DNA from: Diphasiastrum complanatum
Taxonomy: Eukaryota; Streptophyta; Lycopodiopsida; Lycopodiales; Lycopodiaceae
Reading direction: 5' to 3'
Length of the DNA: 64,000 nucleotides
Assembly (NCBI GenBank): GCA_029204225.1
Contig: CM055099.1
Location: 54,216,983 to 54,280,982, forward strand
The position numbers were made by a program, and so were the translations under genes. Of the stretch, positions 24,484 through 36,123 are shown piece by piece. Every line of letters begins with the position of its first letter. The stretch's first letter is position 1. Below the pieces are notes generated by a model. That model had not been told where the DNA came from. It ran no database searches and saw only the letters and a list, made by a program, of their open reading frames with translations.

Positions 24484-27400
24484 TTGTTGACATTCAAGAG
24501 AGTGATTTGTTCATTGGAACAAGTTGAAAGAAGAATATCAAGTCATTGCAACATGGCTACAAGTGGTGGTTTTATGTTGGAGAGCAATGATAGGCTTACC
24601 TCAATCAACTATTCTACTTGGAAGGTGAGGATGGAGTCCTTATTGGAGATGAATGAGTTGATGGAGATTGTTCCAGGTGTGAGGGAGAGGCCTCAAGCAC
24701 CTCAAGATCAAGTGAGGTATGACAAGAGAGCAAAGAAAGCTCTACACATGATTAAGATGAATGTTACCAATGAACTTCTCAAGGAAGTTGGTAAGTGCAC
24801 ATCATCTTTGGAGGCTTGGGAAGCTTTGAAGAAGCTTTATGAATCCAAGTCTACATCAAGAGTGCTTACTCTTAGGATGCAAATCTTTCAAAGTTTTCAA
24901 AAGAAGGAATAGAGTACTCATGCTTTTGTTTTGAGGGTTAAAGCATTCAATGATGAGTTAGCATGTATTGATGAAAGCATTAAGGAGGTAGAACTTGTTC
25001 AAGTTATACTTAATGGCTTGTTGGCTGATCATGCTAATCTTGTTCAAAGTTTTGCTATTCAAAAGACTTTGCCAAGTATTGTGGATTTGGAAGAGATCTT
25101 GGTGAATGAGGAGTTTAGGCTTCAATCAAGAGGAGGTGGATCTACATCAACATCTCATTTTGAAGAGGGGGCTATGTTCATCAAAGGCAAGTTCAAGGGC
25201 AAAGGCAAAGGCAAGTGGTCTAAAGGGCAAGATCAAGGTGAGACTTCCTCTTTTCGCAAAAAAACAGATAAGTCTAAGTTAAAATGCTTTTATTGTGGAA
25301 TCAAAGGACATTTTGCAAATGAATGTTTGAAGAAGCAAAGAGATGAAGGTAGCAAGAAAATCAACGTTACTACTAATGATGAGGATCTAGGTGGTGGTGA
25401 TTCTCTTTTGATGTGTTCTTCAAGTCCAATATAATGTAAAGGTGACAAAGATTCATGGTGGATTGATAGTGGAGCTAGTCCACACATGACTAGTCACAAG
25501 GAGTTCTTTACTTCTTTGGTCACTTATGATGGAGCCAAGAAAGCAATTCACATGTCCAATGGTGGTGAGTGTGTGATTGAAGGTATTGGTTCAATTCCCA
25601 TTTGTCTCTCTACTAATATGAAATCAAGACTTGATGGTGTTCTTTACATTCCTTCACTTTCAAAGAATTTGTTAAGTGTTGGTCAAATGATAGAGAAAGG
25701 ATACATGGTAAAGTTTGGTGGCAATGCTTGTTTCATTACAAAGGAAGAAATCTTGGTTGCTAGGGGCAATAGACAAGGTAGACTTTTCAAGCTTGATGTT
25801 TTTGTTATGGCTAACAAAAAGGATGGAATGGAAAAGGAGATTGGTCTCAACTTTCCAAAGTTACCTTTTAGCATCAATAAGATTGGTGGATCTTATGCAA
25901 AGTCTAAAAAGCTTCCTTATGCTAGATCTAGGTCGAGATCTAATATGCTTCTTGGAGATGTTCATCTTTGTGCTAACTTGGCTAGTCTTGAGGATAATGA
26001 TGTTGTTTCAATGGTTCTTCATGGCAAGTGCAGGCATGCAAAAGGTAAGGAAAGAGCTAACTTCATCAATGGTGGTGAAGGTTCTTCATTGGAAAAGATT
26101 GTTGCTAATGATTTCTTTGATCATATGGAAAAAGATGTTGCTAGGTGCATTCATGAAGGAGATGGTTCTTCTAAATTCTTTTGTGATGAGTCCAAGAAAG
26201 TCATTTTTGCAGCAAGTGGAGTCACATCTCTTCATAAAGAGAGTAGATCAAATGGTTCTATCAAGAGACTTGGTGAGGGAGATAGTCACAAGTCAAGAAG
26301 AAGAGAAGTATGCGAAGAGTTCAAAGTAGGATGTACTTTGAATGATGTCATTGTGAATGATAGTGAGGAGGAATCATCATCAAATGAGTCATTACCTAAA
26401 ACATTGAATAGAAGTTCTTGTTTGAAAAAAGAGAGTACTTCAATCATCCTTATGTTGAAGGTACTAATCATTTTTTTCATGGCTTCTAATGTTTTTGAGG
26501 TTTCTACTTCTTATGATGCAATCATTAAGAGGGAGTCTTATGAAGGAAAGAGCAATGGAAGATTGGTTCTTGGGAAGATCCAAGGCATGGATCTCACATC
26601 TCTTCATCAACTCAAAGGATTCTATGATTGTGAATTGATGACTCATGATCAAGATGGCAAAATGTTGGTTGGAGAAGACTACATGGAGCAAATCGAGAGG
26701 CAATTTCTTCAAGGCAAGGGAGATCTCATTGGTGAGCTTATTGAGGTTTGTTATGCACTCAAGAAGGCTAGATTTATTAGGTTTGATACTCATCTTCACC
26801 TACTCTACTTCATGTTGGATGGAAAGTTTGGAATCTATCTTTTGATTTATGATGTTGACATTGGTGACATAGTTTTCACTAACCTCTATGGAAGATCAAG
26901 ATCAAGAATTGATGAGATCTTGTTGGATCTAGATCATATGTTTGAGTATTTCTAGAGGTTCAGGTTTGAAGATATTCATATATTTGATGATCAAAAGAAA
27001 GGTAAGCAAGTGGAAGCGACTCACTTTGCTTTACTCACATGTTTTGGAGATTTTTCTTGTGTAGATGATGCTATGCAAGTGGATATTGGTTCTCATGGTT
27101 TTCATACTGGAAAAGCAAGTAATGGATCTGGAAAGCAAATTTTGTTCAATGAATTTGATGGTCAAGAGGAAGATCAAGAGGTTGGTCTCAAAGGGCTTCA
27201 ACAACACAAAAGGAAAGGTGACAATTTGGAGCTAGTCAAGAGCATCAAAGGAAGGTTATTTGGCAAAGATGTTATGGATTTGTTTTTGCAGCTTATTGAA
27301 GACTCAAGTAAGGTCAAAGGAGCAACAAGGAAGTGTTGTTCAAGTTTATTTTACTTGTTATATCTCATGTTTGAGTTATTTCATGTGGATGTGTGCAAAC

Positions 27401-28125
27401 TGTCAAGATATGGACAAACTAGCTACATTGTCTTGCAATATCTTATTGTTGGAGTTGTACTAGCATTCTTGGCTAGTTTGGCTGATGGAAATGAAGCTAT
27501 TGGAGGCTCATTATATCACTCATCCATGATCAAGTTCTCAAGTTTTGAGCTACTTGATGTTAATGTTTGGAGATTGTCATTTTTTGGTGAATTCATGGTC
27601 ATTTTCTTGTGTCAAGTAGATTTTGAAGATGGACTAGTGCAACCTACTTGGTTTATGGAGTCATGTGGTGCTGGATTTGCATCATTAATGTACTCACCTA
27701 CTCATGGATTTCCAAGGTTTGATGGTCTCTTGTGGCAAGATGGAGATGGAAGCTCATTCATGGAGTTTTATGGTGGAGACATATCAAGAAAGGACAAAGT
27801 TGGAGGAGACAAGCAAGCAAATGGTCATCACTCACATTTATTGTTTGGTTGCTATAATTTTCTAGAGAGTTCAAAGTTTGAAACATGGAGGAATCATTTC
27901 ATTCACATTCTATTTCGTTCTTCATGTTCTAGTTATATCTTGATGTGTAAAATTGATGTAAGAAATAGTGAAGCATCCAATTTGGACACTATTCTCTATA
28001 TCAATTATGAAAGATACTTTAGAACCTTAGAAAGGAGATCTATAATTAGGATGGAGATCATTCTAAAGTTGGATCAAAGTTCTATTGTCAAAACTATGCC
28101 AAAACTAGTTGAAGAGGGAGTGTGA
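24484..28125 (+). pseudogene. Gag-protease polyprotein continuing into a long unrecognised protein
   Basis: One reading frame of about 1,213 codons, interrupted only by stops at 24910, 25432 and 26953. The probable start is the ATG at 24553 (MATSGGFMLESNDRLTSINY); the frame is open from 24484. It encodes a UBN2-type Gag, a basic GK-rich stretch, an intact zinc knuckle CFYCGIKGHFANEC, and a protease with SWWIDSGASPHMTSHKEFF and SLSKNLLSVGQMIEKGYMVK. A degenerate GAG-pre-integrase/zinc remnant follows (INKIGGSYAKSKKLPYARSR, Cys lost). From about 25980 to the PPT the protein matches no integrase, RT or RNase H motif. It has acidic/Ser-rich parts (NDSEEESSSNESLPK) and a hydrophobic segment (YIVLQYLIVGVVLAFLASLA). 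Loss of only three codons over 3.6 kb implies recent coding constraint. Confidence 0.8.
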
Positions 28126-28773
28126 GAGATTTCAACTAGTTTAGTCTAGTTTAGTCACATTTTGGTAAATTGTCAATAGAGGCCAAAACTCATTTTAGAC
28201 TTAGAGATAAACTTTTTGAAGTTATATTAGTTTAAAATACATTCAATAAACACTTTTGGAAAGTGTGAGAAAATTGGTAGTCGAGTTTGAGAGAGATTCA
28301 AATTTGAACTTTGGGTACATTGAATCTAGACCCAAAAATAGTCAGGTTTACATTTTGGAGGGAAAGCCAAGTGGCCAAATAGGGTTTGGACACTCTATAA
28401 AAGGATGTGACTCGTGGAGAGACACATATTCTCTCTTCTCTCTCTCATTTCATCATTATACATGGTTCTCTTTGGGTTCTACTACTCATTGGTGCACTCT
28501 CATGATGTTATCTTGCAATTCTATGTGTAGAATGATCATTTATTGCCATTTTTGGTTCCACACGTGTGAAATACAGTAGGGTACTGTAAGTGTACGGACA
28601 ACAAACATATTTTATGTTTTGGTTCATGTTTGATCAGTATCTCTTAGAGTTTGCATCTCATTTTGTATGTAGATGCTGATTTTTCTACATTGGCAGGATT
28701 GTTGGTTTGCTCCTTATTGTAACCAAAGATTAGGGACATGGATTGGATCTTGAATGATCTGAAATCCTTCACA
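28121..28773 (+). repeat. 3' LTR
   Basis: Starts TGTGAGAGAT directly after the purine tract and ends CTTCACA. It is full length. Confidence 0.92.
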
Positions 28774-28789
28774 CGACACACTGGCTAGG

Positions 28790-28975
28790 CACCTTCACCT
28801 TTTTCGCTCCTTAGCGAAAACTGCGACACATTGGCCAAGTGGCCAGAATACCTTAGAAATCATTTTTAAGGCACCATAGTCTTTTTTGCCTTTTTCGCTC
28901 CTTAGCAAAAAATGCGACACACTGGCCAAGTGGCCAGAATACCTTAGAAATCATTTTTTAAGGCACCTTCGCCTT
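28790..28975 (+). repeat. Second ~85-bp tandem array (two to three units)
   Basis: Same units as 21960-22400 (CGCTCCTTAGCGAAAA, GCCAAGTGGCCAGAATACC). The element at 23340-28773 inserted within or next to this array. Confidence 0.88.
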
Positions 28976-29480
28976 TTCGGGCTTTTTAGTTTTGCTCGCA
29001 TTTTTGGCTGAACGACTTCGCCAACTTATGAGTAACCCTAAAAACAGTTGGACAAACAAATATCCCAAAGGCGGTTGACGGTTACCAACTTTTGTACAGA
29101 CTGGCATAAATAGCCTTCAAGGCTTGTAAGATATTTCCTCTCTTGTAAATCTCTATATTAGCTAAAACAAGCTATGTAAGTGTTAATTTTTGAATTTCTT
29201 TTTCAATTAGAGTTATATATAGCCAGTGTTATCACGCTCAACAAGCTGAAGTTATTACTTCAAGCCATTGTACTCACTGTTGATATTTTTATTCAAAGTG
29301 CAATTTTGTCTCACTATTGCATCGTTCATTTGCACAAACTGTATGAATTCTTCTACTTGAATATTCTGCTGCTAACTGTTGTGTTTCCGTTCCTACACGC
29401 CTACGCTCTGAGCAACCTAGCCTCCGCTGCGCACACGACCAACGTTTTACGACATATTTGCATCTACAACGAGGCAAATA
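28976..29480 (+). mobile_element. LTR sequences of a copia element
   Basis: 28976-29150 matches 22401-22560 and includes GCATAAATAGCC. 29225-29330 (TATCACGCTCAACAAGCTGAAG, TTGTACTCACT) resembles the LTR at 7399-7775. No PBS is seen. The sequence runs into a Gln-rich gag end at about 29470, so PBS and most of gag are deleted. Confidence 0.6.
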
Positions 29481-30240
29481 AGCAACAACAACAACAGCCA
29501 GACTCCTCCAACACGGCAGCAAGATACACACATGTTAATGGCTTACAACAGTGGCAACAAAGACCACGATAGCTGGTATCTGGACAGCGGCACTACCCAA
29601 CACATGACCTCTCGCAAAGAATGGTTTACCGAGTTTGCAACTTACAACATAGATCAATTCATCTATCTCGGAGATTCAAGCACCATACGCATAGAAGGCA
29701 AAGGGACAGTCAAGATCACATTCAAAAACGATCTTTCTATTTATGTCACCAATGTTCTTCACGTACCTCAGTTGTCAAATAACCTGTTGTCAGTTTCTAA
29801 GATGACTGATGAGGGCTACATTATTACTTTCTCATTTGAGCAGTGTACATAGATGAAGATACTACTCTTACTACATGCACTAGAGTCGGAAATCTTTACC
29901 TACTCTCTAGTTCAGTTGCATTAGCTACTATCTCTAATGAAAATGTAAACAATGATGCTATTCTGTGGCATAGTCGATTTGGACACGCTAATACAAGATC
30001 ACTTTCCTATATGCGTTGTAATAATTTAGTTGATAGATTACGTTTCCCTTCTTCATTAGATAGGAAATCTTTCTTTTGTGAATCATGCACCTATGGGAAG
30101 CACTCTAGAAGCAAGTTTCCCAAATCACATTCCATCAAAACAAGGCATGTATCGAATCTTGTACATACCGATCTTTGTGGTCCAATGCCAACTCTGTCCT
30201 TAGGAGATGCAATCTATTTTATCACTTTCATTAGATGATT
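29470..30240 (+). pseudogene. Copia gag end, protease and integrase N-terminal fragment
   Basis: The frame begins with a Gln run, then SWYLDSGTTQHMTSRKEWF (DSGT protease triad), VLHVPQLSNNLLSVSKMTDE, a frameshift near 29850, then WHSRFGHANTRSLSYM with FCESCTYGKHSRSKFPKS (integrase His/Cys zinc site) and LVHTDLCGPMPT. It ends at the integrase core start FITFI.DYSRE, where a (GA)n tract takes over. The Gag/protease part is close to the fragment at 6172-6858. Confidence 0.87.
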
Positions 30241-30245
30241 ATTCT

Positions 30246-30250
<5 letters not shown>

Positions 30251-30336
<86 letters not shown>
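30251..30336. repeat. (GA)n microsatellite
   Basis: Perfect run starting inside the integrase codons for SRE and replacing the rest of the element. Confidence 0.97.
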
Positions 30337-30338
<2 letters not shown>

Positions 30339-30740
30339 TGCATACTATAGGCCAAGTGCTGTACGCAGGCGTGAGAGAGCCCATGTATCTATGAAAAATG
30401 AAAAGTGGGTGCACAATGTTAGATGTTATGTCAAACACCACAGAGTGGGGCGAGCAGTCGTGCATGAAAACCCTGTCTGCTGGATTGTTCCTGCACATGC
30501 CATTTGTGAGATTTATCTGTGATGAACCAATGTTGGTCCGATCCAGAAAAACCACTGTGTTGTAATGGGTCACAACTATGTGCATGGATGCAACGCTTGC
30601 ATTTTGTAGCAAGATGTCGAATCTTCCTGGCTAACCCCTCACTCGATAATACATTAACTCATATACAAAGATGAAGATTATACATTTCGCTAGTAATCTA
30701 CATTTATAATATCCCATGCTCAGCGTTGATCGATACTAAA
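30337..30740. other. No gene recognised
   Basis: No continuation of the copia element. Frames are short. It contains GAGAGAGCCCATGTATCT, also seen near 1826 (AGAGCCCATGTATCT), a weak hint of related repeat DNA. Confidence 0.4.
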
Positions 30741-30832
30741 TCAAAGGGCAAAATCTGTACATAAGAGTTTTTGAGTAGCCCAATATACACCGGCTATTGC
30801 TGTTTCTGCAAGAAAGAAACAGAGGTTCATAA

Positions 30833-30938
<106 letters not shown>

Positions 30939-31054
30939 CTTCAAATATTTTTTAGAAAAAAAGACATGCATACAAGACCCAATTAGAACTCTTTTGAGCG
31001 TTTTAAGAGCATGGCAGAGAGGAGAAATTATCGCACTGCATGCAAATGCAAAAA

Positions 31055-31502
31055 TCAATTCACTTGTAAGCTTCTGTAGGAATGTCTGCAAAATATGTCT
31101 CCACTAAAAGCTTGATTCCAGTAGAATTTGCTCCAAGAGATTGATATGCCTTTTGAAAAGCATCCAGTTTGTGCGCTTCAAGATCGAGCATAGGAGTAGG
31201 CTCATCAAATTGTACCCATTTAGCACCTGTCTTCTCTAACTCTGCCAGCACTTGACTGCTCTACATGAAAACATAGCATAAATTTAGAAGTCCAAAAAGC
31301 AAAAAATTGCGAGAAAAATGTTCGCCAAACCAAACTTATTCCTCATACGTTCAGTCCTGTATATAAGCAGTTTTCCCACTTCCCGATACACAGAATCAAG
31401 AAGAGTTAGAAGGTCGAAGCCCTTTGAGACACCTTTTGTAGGCTTGGCGATTAACATGTAACTTACTGGTCCAATTATTACTGGCACAATTTCAATGCCT
31501 TG
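31055..31502 (-). pseudogene. Methionine synthase (MetE) fragment, two exons
   Basis: Cobalamin-independent methionine synthase transfers a methyl group from 5-methyltetrahydrofolate to homocysteine. Minus-strand exon 1 (about 31380-31502) reads [20 protein letters not shown] and [14 protein letters not shown], behind a TTTGTAG acceptor. Exon 2 (about 31055-31260) reads VLAELEKTGAKWVQFDEP, LDLEAHKLDAFQKAYQSL and VETYFADIPTEAYK, behind an ATGTAG acceptor; it ends at a GTGAAT donor-like site. Both belong to the N-terminal domain. The rest of the ~765-residue protein was not found; beyond exon 2 lies a (GA)n tract. The coding parts carry no stops, so it may be a recently captured fragment. Confidence 0.85.
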
Positions 31503-31509
31503 CTACAAA

Positions 31510-31885
31510 TTTGTTGAAAACATTGCCAGCGGATTGGTAAGGTTAGTTGCTGTGAAGTGCATGACCATAAACAACTACATATCCTCAAACACATCAAACT
31601 GACATGTGATAACGCCCACTCCTCTGATCAGTAGAACATTGATAAGATCTGATGTGGTGAAATGCATGGCCTTAAACGATGGCAACCTCTCTTCAAGCAC
31701 TTTGGTTTGATGTTTGTCATGATTTTAATTGCTTTAAGTTCGTACCATAATGGGGGAGTAGATGCAAAAAAGATTAATTCGCCAAAAGGTTGGAGTGTGG
31801 TGAATAACAGCAGCTTGCCAGCTTTTTATGCTGCAGCAAGCATAACTCCTGAATAGTACTATCTTGTAGAAATGAACGAATGGAT
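31510..31885 (+). other. Unrecognised region with a small open frame
   Basis: A 64-residue frame at 31662-31856 has a hydrophobic stretch (FGLMFVMILIALSS) like a signal peptide and ends SLPAFYAAASITPE. It may be chance. No homologue recognised. Confidence 0.2.
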
Positions 31886-31887
31886 CG

Positions 31888-31891
<4 letters not shown>

Positions 31892-31953
<62 letters not shown>
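31892..31953. repeat. (GA)n microsatellite
   Basis: Perfect GA run of about 62 bp. Confidence 0.97.
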
Positions 31954-31958
<5 letters not shown>

Positions 31959-32024
31959 CAAAATTAAATCACATACATACATCATTTTTTATTTCACATA
32001 CATCATACATACACAATCTAGTCC

Positions 32025-32330
32025 CAGACATGCATCCTCCTTCCACTTTTTAGTTCAAAAAGTGTGTATGCATGGGTGATGGGAATGTATATGCATGCAT
32101 GGTGAAGAGGGCATGCATCCTCCTCCCCATACATGCATCCTCTTTTTTTGAAGTTTTTAGTTCACAAAATGTGTATGCATGGGCGAGGGAAACAAGATGC
32201 ATGGGTCCCCTCACCCATGCATACAACAATGTACATAAGTGTATATATATATATAAACATATAAACTTGCATATGCTTTTGCACATGGGTGAATTACCCC
32301 ATGCATCCTCCTCCCCAGGTTGGCAATCAT
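32025..32330. repeat. Cluster of CATGCATCCTCC / CATGCATGGG repeats
   Basis: Words CATGCATCCTCCT, GTGTATGCATGGG and CCCATGCAT recur in both orientations, forming an imperfect palindromic cluster. No coding function is apparent. TATATATATATA is at about 32243-32254. Confidence 0.65.
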
Positions 32331-32670
32331 TGCATCTTTAATTTGACCACTTTATAATTAATGATTAATTATTAACCTGCCAGCTTAATTATTAACAATT
32401 CAAATAATAAATTGTCACCACTTCATTCTCTCTTGGTATCACATGTGTATTGGAGGCATCTTTTATCTCTCTCTCTCTCTCTCACACACGCACGCACACG
32501 CACACGCACGTATTGTGAATATCGAGATTCTCTCTTTCTCTCTCTCTTTCGTGCTCTGAGTATTGACAAATACATAGTGTCTTTCCCACCAGCATTTTAT
32601 CTCATCTTTGATCGGACAAAATCGATCTTGCTCGCTCTCCCTTTCGGTTTTGTATAGTTGGTTAGTAGTG

Positions 32671-33922
32671 ATGGAAACGCTAGCAAGCATGAGGAGGATT
32701 ACCCTCAGTCAAGCTAAGCAAGCACCAAAACCTTCAATCAAGCTAAGCAAGCACCAAAACCTTCAGCCAACAAGCTACCGACAAATTTGCGTGCCTTGAA
32801 AGATTTGACAAACAAATATCATGTTTCTGGGCTTGCTGATTCTGTGTCCGATGCCACCACTCCTTGTGCAAAGCACTGCCCACAATCTGAGCCTACAAAG
32901 GATGTTGCTCCATCTCTAACTTCAAATGGAACTCCCGTAGGCGAGGACGTTCTTAGATCTCAGGTCCAGTCTCTGCTTGAAAAAATCTCTGTAGAAAAAT
33001 TGACCCCTCTGCCTCCTGTGCTTGAAACATCCCTCACAGATCAAGAGTTTTGTGCTCTTGCCCAGTAGTTTGCTTGCGCTCATGCCCACTCCAGCCAACA
33101 CCCCTGCTGGGTGGCCATCAACTGTCATAGAGTAGATTTTTAACTCCTGCAACACGCTTCCCATCTCTATTGTTGTTCAGGAGAATCTACAAGTAAAAAG
33201 TTTACAAGAAGGCTCATTACTACCGTCAGATGAGCAGGCACAAGGTGGGTCCATAGGTCTATACCGGTCGGCAAATCTCCCCAATAGTCAATTACAAAAA
33301 AAAAGCTGATCAGACAGCACCCTTATCCGAGGAACCAGTCGGCCGATCTCTTCTGTATGACTCCCCAATGAGCGTCCCAACCTCTGCCAAAAATGAAGTC
33401 TCTATTCCAAAGCCTTGCAGTAGCTCACTGCAATTTCGTTAGGTCCGAGAGCTGGAAGATGACGAGGCTTCAAACTGGTCCCTGATGGTGAACGTGAGTT
33501 TGCCACAAGATGCTAAGTGCACGCTTGCAGAGGAAAAACCCACATCCTGTGACGAGGAACTCAACTTAGCTTTGTGGGAACAACGATCCAGCAATAGCAT
33601 CGTTTATGAGGAGACTGTAGATGAAAAATATAACATCGATGATGATAAAAATAACCAAGGGTACGATAACTATTCCAGCTGCGATAGCAAGGGATATGAA
33701 GATAAAGAAACAGAAGAAGATGAACCTCTTTGTGATGAGCTCTACTACTGAGTTGAGAATATGAACATTAAAGAAGGGAAAGGTGAGCTGAGAGGGCTTT
33801 CGCCTTTCTTAGGAAAGCATATCCGATTCAATTACAACAGTGACGATGAGATGGAAAGGGAAGTAGTCATTTCTTCCAATTCAGCAGGAGAGTTTAGATC
33901 TCCACAAGAAGAAAGCATATAA
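32671..33922 (+). pseudogene. Damaged gene for an unrecognised Ser/Asp/Glu-rich protein
   Basis: The ATG at 32671 gives METLASMRRITLSQAKQAPK. A 29-bp tandem duplication (32709-32737, 32738-32766) shifts the frame; beyond it the other frame continues LRALKDLTNKYHVSGLADSV to a stop at 33066. After a possible intron (acceptor TTGTTGTTCAG before 33181) a frame resumes, has an extra A in a poly-A run near 33298, a TAG at about 33442, then ELEDDEASNWSLMVNVSLPQ, an acidic stretch (YEDKETEEDEPLCDELYY), and after a TGA GKHIRFNYNSDDEMEREVV, ending at 33922. The coherent character suggests a real gene that decayed. RALKDLTNK loosely recalls the degron-like N-terminal motifs of plant cell-cycle proteins such as PATRONUS, a weak guess. 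The family is not identified. Confidence 0.5.
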
Positions 33923-34169
33923 GATTCAAGGAGAATGTCACGGAGAATGCCACTCCTTCAAAGAATCAATTGAGGTGATCTAACTCATTCAAATATGCTA
34001 TTCAAGTTGAAATATAACATCAAATGAGTGACGCTTCCCAAGTCCAAAGACATTGTTTAACGTAATGCATATTTTGTGCATTTTTACAGATCCTTATTAT
34101 TATTCGTCTCAGCAAAACCAAATTTTTCATTGGATAATTTCAAGCTTAAATTTCCAAATGATTCCAATT

Positions 34170-34172
<3 letters not shown>
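33923..34172. other. 3' flank, no gene recognised
   Basis: AT-rich sequence following the damaged gene; no coding motif. Confidence 0.5.

Positions 34173-34173
<1 letters not shown>

Positions 34174-34207
<34 letters not shown>
34174..34207. repeat. (CT)n microsatellite
   Basis: Perfect CT run of about 34 bp. Confidence 0.95.
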
Positions 34208-34210
<3 letters not shown>

Positions 34211-34850
34211 TCTGTCATCGCTGGTGCCCATTCTGCTCACAGGTGTGTCCTGCCCCATCGCCACGAGATCTGCTACTCCCATCTGCCAACGCTATCTGAG
34301 TGCAGCTAGCTCACGGATCTGGCCCTATCAGCGCTCAACACCTGACCAGAAATTTGCCAGCGTCTGCTTGGATCTGGCCATTCGCCTTTGCTAGTACGCT
34401 ACCTTCACAGGTTGCAGTCTAAGGATTCATTTTAAGAATGCTGGAGAGAACGCTCTCCAACACACGCACAAAAAAAAGTCTAGCTTATATGCCATATCTA
34501 TGTTCTAACTGTGTTGGATAGATATGCTATCTCATGAGCATTCAACTACATCTCCTCAAAACACAAGCGCTTCTCAAAAATTCAACCAACAACTTCCAAT
34601 GACCTGAGGTTTGCATCTCCTCAAAACACAGGCACTCCTTGAAGATTTGCATTCAACCATTGTATGATTTGCATCATGTTTTTTTTCCTTTTTGAGCTTT
34701 CTTAAACTACCCAAGATAGTTTTTGCACTCCCTATGCTTATTTGGTATTGTTGCATATTTTTATTACATGTTATTTATAATGTGAATATAGGAGACAATT
34801 CTCCAAAAATAAATTTTGAAGATAATGGTTTTGATGAATATGATGATCAA

Positions 34851-34853
<3 letters not shown>

Positions 34854-34902
<49 letters not shown>
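34854..34902. repeat. (CT)n microsatellite
   Basis: Perfect CT run of about 49 bp. Confidence 0.95.
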
Positions 34903-34904
<2 letters not shown>

Positions 34905-35027
34905 ACCCTTCTAAGGTAAATAATATTTGATGCGAGTTCCATAGATACAAATTGTAAGAATCCAAGAGAGCCTTCCATAGAAACAATTTGTAAGAATCCA
35001 AGAGAGCCTTAGTGTGATTGTAATATC

Positions 35028-35030
<3 letters not shown>

Positions 35031-35120
<90 letters not shown>
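35031..35120. repeat. (GT)n(GA)n compound microsatellite
   Basis: GT run 35031-35080 joined to GA run 35081-35120, the same GT-then-GA structure as at 13.1 kb and (as its complement) 62.1 kb. Confidence 0.97.
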
Positions 35121-35124
<4 letters not shown>

Positions 35125-36122
35125 CAACATTTGCGAAGTACCCGTAGGTCCATTAAACACATCGCTATTAATGTCTACAAAGTACCCATAAGTAATAAAA
35201 TTAGTATATATTGTCCTATATGTTATACGTCACTCTTCTTAAGCTTTAAAACATTAGAGAAACTTAGAGTCCGAAGAGGGCCTTTGAAAAAGATGCTTTT
35301 TTATTTTTTTTTCTTATTTTTGTTGCCATGTGGACCAACCGAAACCTCGAAATCGGGGTTCTACGTAACGTAGAATCTTCCAAATATAAATAAAATAAAA
35401 ACTTTTAAAATATATTGTTGTTTCGTCGGACAGCATGTGGAAATGCTATTGGTTAATGAGGCCTGTCCTTCCAGCTCATTACTACCCAAAGAGACCCGAA
35501 AATATTGAAAATGAATATGACAGATGGTTGAGATGAGAAAATCGATGCACCATTAATGTATATGCATTGTCAAATCATGGTTAACAGGGTTAACCAGAGT
35601 TAATTCATGGCGCCAAGACCAGTGTTTCAAATTTACGCCAACACATTTTCTTAGATTCATGGCTTTTTGTCTACGCAAATTTTCAGATTCATAGTTCATT
35701 GTTTCAGATTTTTGCATGCACGTTACGAATGGCGCCATCAAGGAAGCCGTGCTCCTCAATCGACTCTGTGCTTCTATTCAACGAGACAGATGATAATGGA
35801 CCAAGATAATATTCAAAAAACTCTTGGGTTTTGATGCAACCATCATCAAGAGGAGCATTTTGAAAAAGGAAAAGGTCAAAACTATCATTTTGATCTTATT
35901 GGAAGGCCATAATTTTGGATTCCATAACATCATCAGGAGGAAAATCTATTTCTGAAATTTTAGTCCAACATGTATATATGCATTCAGAGATAAATGTGCA
36001 ACGATTCAACCGTCAAGATCACAAACAAAGCAACTGTGAATATTGATATTTTTGATACTTAGATTTTTGTCATTCATAAATATCTAATAGTAAACTTGCC
36101 AATATGATCATTTTTCTCTTGC
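35121..36122. other. No gene established
   Basis: Short frames only. A possible start MAPSRKPCSSIDSVLLFNET at about 35730 is followed by stops. This could be a 5' part of the frame that begins after 36123, but I cannot show it. Confidence 0.3.
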
Positions 36123-36123
36123 A

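Larger units (their letters stand above)
23340..28773 (+). mobile_element. Near-complete copia-derived LTR element with Gag-PR and a novel ORF
   Basis: The 5' LTR (23340-23969, first ~25 bp missing) and 3' LTR (28121-28773) differ by only a few visible changes. PBS TGGTATCAGAGC is at 23970-23981 and PPT GAAGAGGGAG at 28111-28120. The 3' LTR runs TGTGAGAGAT...CTTCACA. The base run after it, CGACACACTGG, falls inside an ~85-bp array unit, so the target was such an array. The 5' flank is instead copia integrase sequence, so the left end was rearranged. The interior has one long frame without integrase, RT or RNase H; such elements must be mobilised by a relative. Confidence 0.9.
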
